Source: Candidula unifasciata (taxonomy: Eukaryota; Mollusca; Gastropoda; Stylommatophora; Geomitridae). From it: a stretch of DNA of 64,000 nt. A program made the translations under genes and the position numbers. The stretch lies in contig CAJHNH020006112.1 in assembly GCA_905116865.2 (NCBI GenBank), positions 110,001-174,000 on the forward strand, read 5' to 3'. Shown here in pieces: positions 55,771 through 64,000 of this stretch (position 1 is its first letter; every line of letters starts with the position of its first letter). The notes beneath the pieces were generated by a model that saw only the letters and a list, made by a program, of their open reading frames with translations, ran no database searches and was not told the DNA's origin.

Positions 55771-56279
55771 CATATTTATGTATGTGTGTATGTATGTTCC
55801 AATATAGAAAATGTGTTACTTTTCCATCTTTCCGGTCAATAGTGTTACACAGCGCTATATGGAGGCATAGGACTCAAAGATCATGGCGAGTGTGACTAGC
55901 CGTATTAAGACCAGTCTTCCATAATTAGCACACTGGATTCTAGGAGAAATGTTGCCATTGCATGTATGTAACATGCTTTTTCTCAGAGCATACCAAAATG
56001 TCATCATACAACTGCAGGTAAATTACTTGACAAAATTATAACTGAAAAAATGAACACCATTTCCAAATGGGGAAAAAACAATCTTGTAAACTTGTAGCTA
56101 GTTATTAATTTTGTATTACATTCTATGCTTTAAAGTCAATAAAAGTTATGAAAACTACTGCGTGTTTGCATTCTTGTTCTATTTTACACGTTTTCCTCTG
56201 ATTTTCTGAAATATGACATCCCTTAAAAGGAAAAAAAGTTAACAAAGAGGGCATACTTTACTGGACTGTTTTATCTCAC

Positions 56280-56420
56280 ACAGTTCAGTCTTAGTAGTTT
56301 GCCACTGTTTCCCGGTCGACAACACTATTGGTCTGCCGGCAAACTGCTTGCAGCTGAAATGAACTCGGGATGTTGGAATTATGAAACAGTAATCACAAGG
56401 CTAAAGAAACTGATGCCAGT
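56280..56420 (-). repeat. SINE family 2 degraded fragment
   Basis: In reverse: tttcataattccaacatccc, gagttcatttcagctgcaag, gaaacagtggcaaactacta. Confidence 0.65.
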
Positions 56421-56689
56421 TACAATAAAAATATGAAATGCACAAGCATCTGAAATAAGACAGCATGTCTGTAAACAAACAATTAACTACATTAACTCTT
56501 TCAGCTTCAAGAAATGTACAATGCATGACCAGTTAATCAATTTGCATCCCACACATCATGCCAGGCATTTTTTTAAATGTTTGGTCATTCAGACTAAAGA
56601 AATCTGTTACTCCATTAGTCCCTTCCATTCTAAATTACACATGATACTCGCTCACCTTGTGTCTTAAACATCATTTCATAGGTCTTCTG

Positions 56690-57290
56690 AATATTTATGT
56701 TTGATTCATCATCATCCATCATGTGCCCTGTCAACTGGTGTAGGCGCTCATGCATCTCCAAAGATCACAATCTCTAGTCGCCTAAAACAGCTTTCTTGAT
56801 GATATTCCTCCATGCCATCGTTTCAGCCCATCTAGCATCATCTCTCTTGGTCTGTCTCTACCCCTCTTTCCACTGATCTTTCCAGTTGTCACAATGTTCT
56901 CCAATGTGTCTCTTCTCCTTACATTGCCAAAGAACAGTGTTTGTCTCTTTCTTATTGTTGCATATAGAGATCTATTTTCATTAGTTTCTTTCAAACAATC
57001 ATTGTTAGTTACTCTGGCCGACCAAAGTATTCGTAACATTCATCTCAGAAACCACATCTCTGTTGCTTCTAAATTATTTTTAATTTATTCGCTGACATCC
57101 CAAGATTTGCTGCCATGCAGCTGAACAGGTTCTATGTAACATTGTAGCACCCTCTTTCTGACTTTAAATGAGAGCGATTCACTGCATAAGATATTTTTCA
57201 TTTTCAATGCAGCTTTCGCTTGACCTATTTTGCTTTTAATCTCTGTCACACATTTTCCATCTGACGATATGATGTTTTATTTTTGGTCAG
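56690..57290 (-). mobile_element. Non-LTR C-terminal fragment
   Basis: The - strand reads IRKRQTLFFGNVRRRDTLEN, then IVTTGKISGKRGRDRPREMM and LKRWHGG. Upstream readings continue to about 57290 in other frames. The + strand copy at 61860 carries related KYFGNVMKR sequence. Confidence 0.8.
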
Positions 57291-57479
57291 TGCAAACTAA
57301 AGAAATCTGGGGACTTCAGTTCTATTTCAGACATGAACAAGCTTGTTGTTCATAGGAAATTTTCATTTAAAATTCATTAATTCAAGGACTAACAAGTTTA
57401 AATCATGCAGTTATATAGTCTGCTATAACAAACAATGATTATAAAATGTGTATTATACATTAAAAGGAAGTAACAGTAA

Positions 57480-57625
57480 AGGACCCTCTTTACGTTATTA
57501 GCATAAGCAGACCCATATTTTATAACCCAATTGGGATCCTGTCAGCATCATACTGGCCACCTTTACTTCCCAGACATTACTTCATACCCATTTTAGGCTA
57601 GGTCAACACGGGTGTGTGATACTTT
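57480..57625 (-). repeat. SINE family 1 fragment
   Basis: In reverse: gttgacctagcctaaaatgg, ggaagtaaaggtggccagta, aattgggttataaaatatgg. Confidence 0.75.
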
Positions 57626-58079
57626 AGTGCTTAATAATTCATAAATTTTTATTCACAGAAACATTTACACAAAATAAAAATTTTAAAAAAGTAAATTACA
57701 CATTGCCCCCCCCCCCCCACCCCCAGCATTTATTATAAGAGGTTTTCTATATGTGGTATATAAATTACTCAAGGCCGTTCTCGTGGCTTTCAGACAGTAG
57801 TATAAGAGTCACACCATGGAAGAAACAGGAGCCTCATTTATTAAATTCATAAAGACATCCGTGGATGTGGAGATGGAGACTGCAAAAATTTAAACAAAAA
57901 AATAAATAAACACATTTTGAACAAAAACAAAAACATTTTACCCTTCCAGATCTGCATTCTGTAGGAATAACACCTCAAGGATGAGAATCACACAGCTACA
58001 AAACCTTAAAACCATGTTCAACTATATAGCAGTTATATTGGGGCATCATCAAATGGTTTACAAAGTAACCTGTAGTCCA

Positions 58080-58770
58080 GCTGAGTTGAGTTGAGTCAAG
58101 AATTGACATCACAGCACGCAGGGCATTCCAATGCATGGTCCCTCCTCATCTTTAGCAGCCAGCCCAGAGTTCCAATACTGATGGTCACAATCTGGTAAAA
58201 AGTCTGTCTTGCCTTCCCTCTGAGTGAAGTGAGCCAGCCAGACCTTCTGCACCCAGGTGCTTCATTCTCTCCAGGCCATAATAATCTTCTTTCTCTACTG
58301 ATTCTACTGCTTGTTCCCAAAGGGCCTTGATCACATCTGCCTTGTCATGTATCAATTCACCACCCAGTGGTACAGATCTAGCCAATCTGTCTGTTCATTA
58401 CCCACTACGCCGGCATAGCCTGGAGAAAAGATCCAAAGTATGCTCACTACCCGTGACCTTCCCAGTAAAGCTTTCCACTCTACTCGAAGCACACCTGTCT
58501 TCATCTTTCTCAGCATGCCTTCACAGTCTGTAACAATTACGACATGTGTATGCATCTTGTTCTCTAGCCACCGCAGAGCTGCAGTTACTGCCTCCACCTC
58601 CATTCTCATGCTAGATGTTGTGGTGTCATATGCTAGGCTGTCTTGCACTAAAGATTTTTCATTGGCTTTCGCTATGAACCACTAGACACTTTTTCTTTCC
58701 TCTCACCACCGAACGATCTGTATAGATAATCAGATCCTGTAGTCCAGTGTGGGTGGGTAGTATAAGTTAT
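58080..58770 (-). mobile_element. Non-LTR RNase H domain relic (family C)
   Basis: The - strand reads DTTTSSMRMEVEAVTAALRW, then VVIVTDCEGMLRKMKTGVLR, AGVVGNEQTDWL, then shifted PLGGELIHDKADVIKALWEQ and LECPACCDVNS. Two frameshifts. Confidence 0.83.
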
Positions 58771-58884
58771 TTATTATTCTTGCAGTATTTATACTTCTGA
58801 GCTCATCAATTTAAAAATATATAATCCCAGATCATTGTCTTAAAAGATCATCACTATTCCTACCAAGATTTGTATTTCTTAGTC

Positions 58885-58995
58885 TATTCCCAGGATCAAT
58901 CATTACAGATATATATCAGGATCAATCAGTACAGATATAAATTAGGATCAATCATTATATATATATATATCAGAATCAATCATCACAGATATATA
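58885..58995 (+). repeat. Short (aggatcaatcattacagata)n repeat
   Basis: About four imperfect units with TA-rich endings. Confidence 0.75.
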
Positions 58996-59339
58996 CACAC
59001 ATACAAACACACACAGACACACCTTCTCCTCGACTCATGACCATCTGCACTTAAGAAACACAAAATAAATAATTAAAACAGTAATTGAAAAAAAAAAAAT
59101 CACTACAAGTGGTAGGCTCAAAAAGTTCCAGAAACTAATGCCTACAGTAAAATATGTACATTAATTATAGTACACAGACTAAATGTTTGTGTTTTAAGTG
59201 CAATTTTTAATAACCAGTTTGAATGAAAATAGTGCTAAAAATCTAAATCCGAAATATGACCAATTAGACTTAGACCAGCTAGCGGGAACAGATAACTGGG
59301 CTGTTAGTCAAGGAGTTCCTGTATATATTTCCTGGATTA

Positions 59340-59590
59340 GGTTTCAACTTCTTTTTCTCCAGTATTTTGAGCCCTTGAGGTTATTGCTGCAGACATGACC
59401 TGCATGACTTTTTCTCTTTTTCAGTTGGTAATTTCCAGTGCTTGTCGGTCTGCCTCTATATTAGTTCTCTATCTTTTGGTCTGCTTCATGGGTCTACTCC
59501 TGTTCAACTTTTTCATATGCATAGGTTTTGTCTCTTTGTCATCTGCCATTCTCTCTATATGCCTCAACCATCGCTGTCATGATTAGTTCA
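59340..59590 (-). mobile_element. Non-LTR C-terminal relic
   Basis: Reverse of tccagtattttgagcccttg, ttggtctgcttcatgggtct, catatgcctcaaccatc-like sequence matches the 44545 and 53420 elements, more decayed. Confidence 0.65.
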
Positions 59591-60352
59591 GTAATGAGTG
59601 TTAATGAAACAAATACAAAATGTTACTGCTGCTTCTCATAATCCATAGTTTGCATTTTTGATGAATCATAAAATTTGCCGTAAGATTATTTCCTGGATTA
59701 AAATTCTAAAATACAAACTTTCTAGGTCGTTTCTTCACCAAAATATGTTTCCCTGGATCAACAATTAAATCTCTGCATCATTTTGTGCTTTCCTTCTTAT
59801 TACTGTTTGCTGATAAAGCCTTGTTGCAGCAATATCCTTAAATGTAACATTGTAAACCCAGCCAACACTTCATATTTTGAAATTATTTACATTTCTCATC
59901 AGGGTTCCAGGGCCCTATTTGGAGGGAGGAGGGAAAGGGACGGAAATAGACCCACTGTCCCCAACTAGCATGCTGTAAAAAGCGACAATTTTGAAGTTTA
60001 CTGAAATTAGATGTGTTGGGCCGAAAAGCACAGATATCACAGTTTAGCTGTAAGCCACAATATAATGTAAGATTCACCCTTTAAAGGGTTAACACTCAGG
60101 AATAAAATGAATTATCGTTTCACATATTTGCTGAGAAAATTAGTGACCTTTTTACAATTTTGCGGCAGTTTAATCTATTTCATTCACATAAAAAAGCAGA
60201 TGTGCTTTTAACAGAGACTGTTAAAACACGTGACCATAAATATTTGTCTAAAAACTAAAATATAAAAAAGCTCTTGGATTTCCGTGATGCAGTGAAATTA
60301 TAAATGAGTGTAAAATGTTTACTTTTTTTTTTTTTACTACAGTCACCATTAG

Positions 60353-60491
60353 TTAACCCTTTCAGTCTCAAGGAACACATCATATGTTCATAGTTCCTAC
60401 ATAGAAGTCCAATAAATGCAAGATGCACCGATTATATGTTTCTCTTTACTAGCCCTTTAGGCCCTAAACCCCAAGCCCTGAAAAAAGTTAA
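60353..60491 (+). repeat. Putative TTAA-flanked MITE
   Basis: Left TTAACCCTTTCAGTC; right CCCTGAAAAAAGTTAA, which is an imperfect inverse. TTAA at both ends would fit a piggyBac-type element. Short and weak. Confidence 0.35.
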
Positions 60492-60504
60492 TAACTGACT
60501 AACT

Positions 60505-60640
60505 TTTTCTTTTGTTCGCTTGAAACAGATTATCTATACATGCAATGCTGTTTCTAGTATGAACTTCACTGTGTGTTGTCTGTTCACTCAGCGACTTGTA
60601 AATTTTGGCTTGTGCCAGGTCTAAATAAATATTAACATTG
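60505..60640 (-). mobile_element. 3' end fragment of family B non-LTR element
   Basis: Matches 24955-25070 in the same orientation (cgcttgaaacagattatcta, gcaatgctgtttctagtatg, aacttcactgtgtgttg). This shows family B has more than one copy here and helps define its 3' end. Confidence 0.75.
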
Positions 60641-60952
60641 TAGCATTGTTTTTATGCCAAAATGGCAAATTTGAGATATCGTATGGTTAGTTAGCACTTA
60701 TCCATCTTTTCTTTTTTTAAATGACAGAATTTTTTATTTGATGGGGGTAGGGGGGAGGATGGGAATTCAAGTGCATGGAAATGGTAATTAGCAAGACCCA
60801 CTCAAATTAAAAAAAAAAAAAGCCTTCTACAATTAGAGCATGGAATTTCAGGACCAGAACTTCCGCTGCATGTATTTAATTTGCTTTTCAGACACTGAAC
60901 TCTCAACTTATCTACAGTCAGTTTCTTCTTTATTTCTATTCCCTTCCTGATT

Positions 60953-61438
60953 TTCCCACTTCTTCGTGCCACATGATCAATGACATTCTGTTTCCAGATG
61001 TTAGGCAGACATTTTCCCACTTCTTTGTGCCACATGGTCCATGACATTCTGTTTCCAGATGTTGGGCAGACATTTTCCCACTTCTTCATGCCGCATGATC
61101 CATGACATTCTGTTTCCAGATGTTAGGCAGACATTTTCCCACTTCTTCATGCCGCATGATCCATGACATTCTGTTTCCAGATGTTAGGCAGACATTTTCC
61201 CACTTCTTCATGCCACATGATTCATGATATTCTGTTTCCAGATGTTAGGCAGACATTTTCCCACTTCTTCATGCCGCATGATATTCTGTTTCCAGATGTT
61301 GGGCAGACATTTTCCCACTTCTTCATGCCGCATGATCCATGACATTCTGTTTCCAGATGTTAGGCAGACATTTTCCTACTTCTTCATGCCGCATGATCCA
61401 TGACATTCTGTTTCCAGATGTTAGGCAGACATTTTCAA
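60953..61438 (+). repeat. 61-bp minisatellite, about 8 units
   Basis: Unit: cccacttcttcatgccgcat, gatccatgacattctgtttc, cagatgttaggcagacattt plus t. One unit near 61273 lacks about 13 bases. Early units read tcgtgccacat, later ones tcatgccgcat, so the array spread from left to right or by segment conversion. Confidence 0.95.
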
Positions 61439-61859
61439 GGACTGAATCGCATATACAAAGATGATATGGCTAGCATTACCGTAGAACTTGTCATGATTTA
61501 ACATTTCAATAAGTAGTTAATACAGACTAAATGAGATTTTGAAAATATTTTTTCTTTAAATCTCTAAAAGAAATCAGAAAAAGTGATTGTAAATTGTGTC
61601 TCAACTCTTTCCGTTCCAAAATACTCACATTATGTTCCTTAGTTACTCTTTACATGGCATATACCTACATACTTTTTCTGTTATTTTAACCCAATTTATC
61701 TCAACTGTTACTTTAACCCTTAATACCAAAGCTTTATTTTTTAATTCCACTTGACTCGTAAATAGTTGTTCTATGATATTAAAAACTGTGGGCTAGACAG
61801 TGTTGAGGTAATAACTACACAGGAGTGAAAGAAGGTCTCAGTCAGACATATTACGCTTA

Positions 61860-62140
61860 CTGTTATGTTGATAATACGCTAGTTCTTACATGTGTAGAAT
61901 ATCATGGATGGATAGAAAAACAATTGAGACAGTCCTTCAAGAAACAGATGAACCCTGTAAACTCATAAAAGAAATTAGAAGTAGACAGTCAAAATATTTT
62001 GGGAATGTTATGAAAAGAATTACATTTATTATTAGATACACATGGCAAAACATAATGAAAAAGAGCGAGGCGGAAGACAAAGATATAAACACCTGGATCG
62101 TTCTGTCATACAGCATGCGCAGGACAAGAACAAAGATCTG
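61860..62140 (+). mobile_element. Non-LTR C-terminal fragment
   Basis: Reads MCRISWMDRKTIETVLQETD, then LIKEIRSRQSKYFGNVMKR, the RISWxDRxTNxxVL and KFFGHVMRR motifs of a LINE ORF2. Ends about 110 bases from the SIKE-like stop codon, near that gene's 3' UTR. Confidence 0.82.
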
Positions 62141-62251
62141 ATCTGAGATTGAGGTAATTGTACAAAATGTGGAACAATGGCTGACATACTTATCAGCACG
62201 GCAAAGGATGATGATGACCACTTGTAACACAAAAACCATGTATGCACTTAT

Positions 62252-62815
62252 TCATTTCTTGACCACAGATTTCAATGTGATTTTACTTTTCAGATCCTTC
62301 TTTACTTCTGTTGATGAGCTTTTCTTCAGAGTCGGCAAATCTTTCTTCACCCCGGAACTTGGACTAGTCACTGTCTTTTTCACTGTCACAGAACTGTCTT
62401 GTTTACTTGTCAAGGGTGACTTCCCCTTCCTAACCTCAGCGGCAGATTTACTAGTCCCTGCTGGTTTTACACTCCCTGTACTTGGGGGAGGAGTACTCTC
62501 TTTACCTTTAGAGTTACTTTCCTTGCTTGTATTAACTGTCGCAACCGTTTCTTCTGGCAGTTTACTTTTCCTGTCCTTTTCTTCCTCAACTTCCTTTTTA
62601 TCAGCGGTAGTTAACGTAGATGAATGAGATTCTGTGTCTGTATTATTATCTTCCTTGCCCAGCTTCTCCTCTTCCTTTTTGTCTTTCTGGGCTTCCAGAG
62701 TTATAATTCTGTCTTTGCTGGTTGTACAAATCTCCAGCATTTCTCTTAAAGCTTTGTTCTCTAATTCAAGCTGGCTCAAACGTTCCTTCTCCACGTTTCC
62801 CACAGTATCATCCAC
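62252..62815 (-). CDS. SIKE-like terminal exon, 187 codons plus stop
   Basis: Acceptor catttgtag precedes GTG (Val), so this is an internal codon and not a start. The first 35 residues or so form a coiled coil. The remainder has repeated Lys/Ser/Thr blocks with acidic patches and low hydrophobicity, so probably disordered. On the - strand an AATAAA lies near 62028, a plausible polyadenylation signal. Confidence 0.85.
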   Translation of the reverse strand: MDDTVGNVEKERLSQLELENKALREMLEICTTSKDRIITLEAQKDKKEEEKLGKEDNNTDTESHSSTLTTADKKEVEEEKDRKSKLPEETVATVNTSKESNSKGKESTPPPSTGSVKPAGTSKSAAEVRKGKSPLTSKQDSSVTVKKTVTSPSSGVKKDLPTLKKSSSTEVKKDLKSKITLKSVVKK

Positions 62816-64000
62816 CTACAAATGAGTAATAAAAATATCACCATTATTTCATTTAATTTAAATCATATATAAATGAACTAGTTATTTGCAGTTATTTTAA
62901 TAATTTTTTGTTAATTTATCATGATTCAGGTATAATTAAACATAACTATTTGTTTTACAAATGAGCAAATAACTATACATCATTAGTTTATTTACCAACA
63001 GTAAAATATAATTAAAAATTACAATTTATTTTACAAATTGGGAACAATGTTAACCTAACAACAAACATATTTACTGTGCAGATAATGTGAATCATTAATT
63101 TTTGGGGTATTAATTTTGGTCCCAGGCATGATAGAAATTTAAGGCCATTATGATGCATAAAACTGCCAACTACTGCTTTTTTATACCACTTTTGCGGTGA
63201 AGGCAGGAAGGTCATCAAGCCTGAGGATTTAGTCGCATAGTTAGTGCTGTCACCACGACTGTGCAGGTGAGGATTTTATTTAGCCCCTGACAGAACAAAT
63301 CCCCAGCTTTACTGAGGATTTAAACCCGGGTCTCCCACTTGAGAGCTCAGCATTCTAACCATTCGGCCAGCCGCTCCATTATGATGTGTACAAGGAGATA
63401 CCTGCACCTCACCTAGGGTGCCAACAGACTGTATGCTGCTTTCATGGATCTTCATGCAAGACTTCTGTCGCACAACCTCATTGTGCGTTAAAGATAATAG
63501 GGTGTATCGGTCTGAACCGAGCTGGTGGGGGAGCTCGGGGTTGGTGGCCCCTGGAGATGCAGTGTCCAGAAATTCTCTGGCACTCACCAGCCCGCCCGCT
63601 ATACATGGATGACAATTTACATGGAAAAACTCTTGAAACATGAGCAAAACCCACTGGTCGAGTACCTTACTAAAGCGGGTCTTGCTAGTCACACTCACCA
63701 TTGCCATGGGCTGTGAGTCCCATGCCTCCTCATAGCGTAATATAACAATATCATCTGAAAAGAAAAGTGCCAATCAATCAGGATGGACTAGCCAATCATA
63801 AAATCAACCCTCCAACCAGTTTACAGAGATGGAAGAATGGTAATTTCACACCGACAGAAGGTGAAAGAAGTGGATTATCGCCTCTCTAAGGTAAAGACAG
63901 AATCTGTGATGAAGAAAATTTCCAGAAAATTTCAACTTGAAGCCAATTATCTGTTCCAGAAATCACTTATCTATTGAACACTTACCTCAATGGCTTTCTG
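62252..64000 (-). CDS. SIKE/FGFR1OP2-family coiled-coil protein, 3' end only
   Basis: Two exons of a - strand gene that continues past the right edge. The window edge (64000-63986) encodes QKAIE before a gtaagt donor. The terminal exon (62815-62252) starts VDDTVGNVEKERLSQLELEN, followed by KALREMLEI. Human SIKE1 and FGFR1OP2 have the same order: a MxxAV(Q/E) helix end, an acidic VDD/IDE, then QLELENKELRELL. Those proteins are coiled-coil adaptors of the STRIPAK complex, and SIKE1 also binds TBK1/IKKe. The tail after the coiled coil is about 145 residues, Lys/Ser/Thr-rich and very polar. It is far longer than I recall for vertebrate members. Family call from recognised motifs; the tail function is unknown. 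Convergent with the cyclase gene. Confidence 0.82.
63215..63380 (-). repeat. SINE with tRNA Leu/Ser-like head, family 4
   Basis: In reverse: ggagcggctggccgaatggt, tagaatgctgagctctcaag, gggagacccgggtttaaatc, then cagtaaagctggggatttg and ctcacctgcacagtcgtgg. The tail section (gtgctgt..gactgtgcaggt) also occurs alone near 45740. It lies in the SIKE-like intron. Confidence 0.7.
63986..64000 (-). CDS. SIKE-like penultimate exon, partial (QKAIE)
   Basis: Reading the - strand from the window edge gives QKAIE and then gtaagt. The phase 0 end matches the phase 0 start of the terminal exon. The exon is cut by the window edge. Confidence 0.7.

Noticed and set aside
55383..55895. 170-codon + strand frame with a hydrophobic start
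   Set aside because: It is largely antisense to a LINE ORF2 fragment at 55430-55770; the hydrophobicity comes from the antisense of charged codons.
63309..63773. 154-codon - strand frame in the SIKE-like intron, with two donor-like ends (GAGGTGCAG|gtatct and ATG|gtgagt)
   Set aside because: Its translation has no SIKE or other recognised motif and includes a tRNA-like SINE head. QKAIE at the window edge joins directly to VDD as in the family. A lineage-specific cassette exon cannot be excluded.

Overview
The window is animal genomic DNA. It has many small GT-AG exons in long introns, tRNA-derived SINEs, many decayed non-LTR retrotransposons and very many micro- and minisatellites. The gene content (an atypical soluble guanylate cyclase and a SIKE/FGFR1OP2-type coiled-coil gene) and the repeat style suggest a lophotrochozoan invertebrate, most likely a mollusc. 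That placement is inference, because no taxon-diagnostic sequence is present.

Layout. Positions 1-4506 are 5' flank: SINEs, LINE relics and a 48-bp satellite (2452-4178) that runs straight out of a SINE 3' end. Positions 4507-47855 on the + strand hold one complete gene. I could join 17 coding exons with consistent phases into a 2103-nt open frame of 700 codons. The order is H-NOX heme domain, H-NOX-associated (PAS-like) domain, coiled coil, class III cyclase domain and an acidic tail. This is an atypical soluble guanylate cyclase of the Drosophila Gyc-88E/Gyc-89D kind. The proximal heme His (residue 105) and the YxSxR heme motif (134-138) are kept. The first metal-binding Asp of the cyclase domain is replaced by Tyr436, so it probably works as one half of a heterodimer. 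Positions 47856-62251 are intergenic or 3' flank, full of transposon relics, including a hAT-like element with terminal inverted repeats and a perfect 8-bp target duplication. Positions 62252-64000 on the - strand hold the 3' end of a SIKE/FGFR1OP2-family gene that continues beyond the window. The two genes are convergent.

The most unusual aspect is how tandem arrays sit on splice sites of the cyclase gene. The end of exon 9 plus its 5' splice site is amplified about 18 times, and the exon 8 5' splice site is triplicated. Unrelated arrays run to within a few bases of the 3' splice sites of exons 5, 6, 12 and 14, and to about 50 bases from exon 7. Another begins about 6 bases after the exon 4 donor. 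Long (GAAA)n arrays in introns 6 and 7 face (CTTT)n arrays in intron 8, so the pre-mRNA could pair around exon 8.

Most long open frames in the window are translations of simple repeats or antisense transposon sequence and are not annotated as genes.
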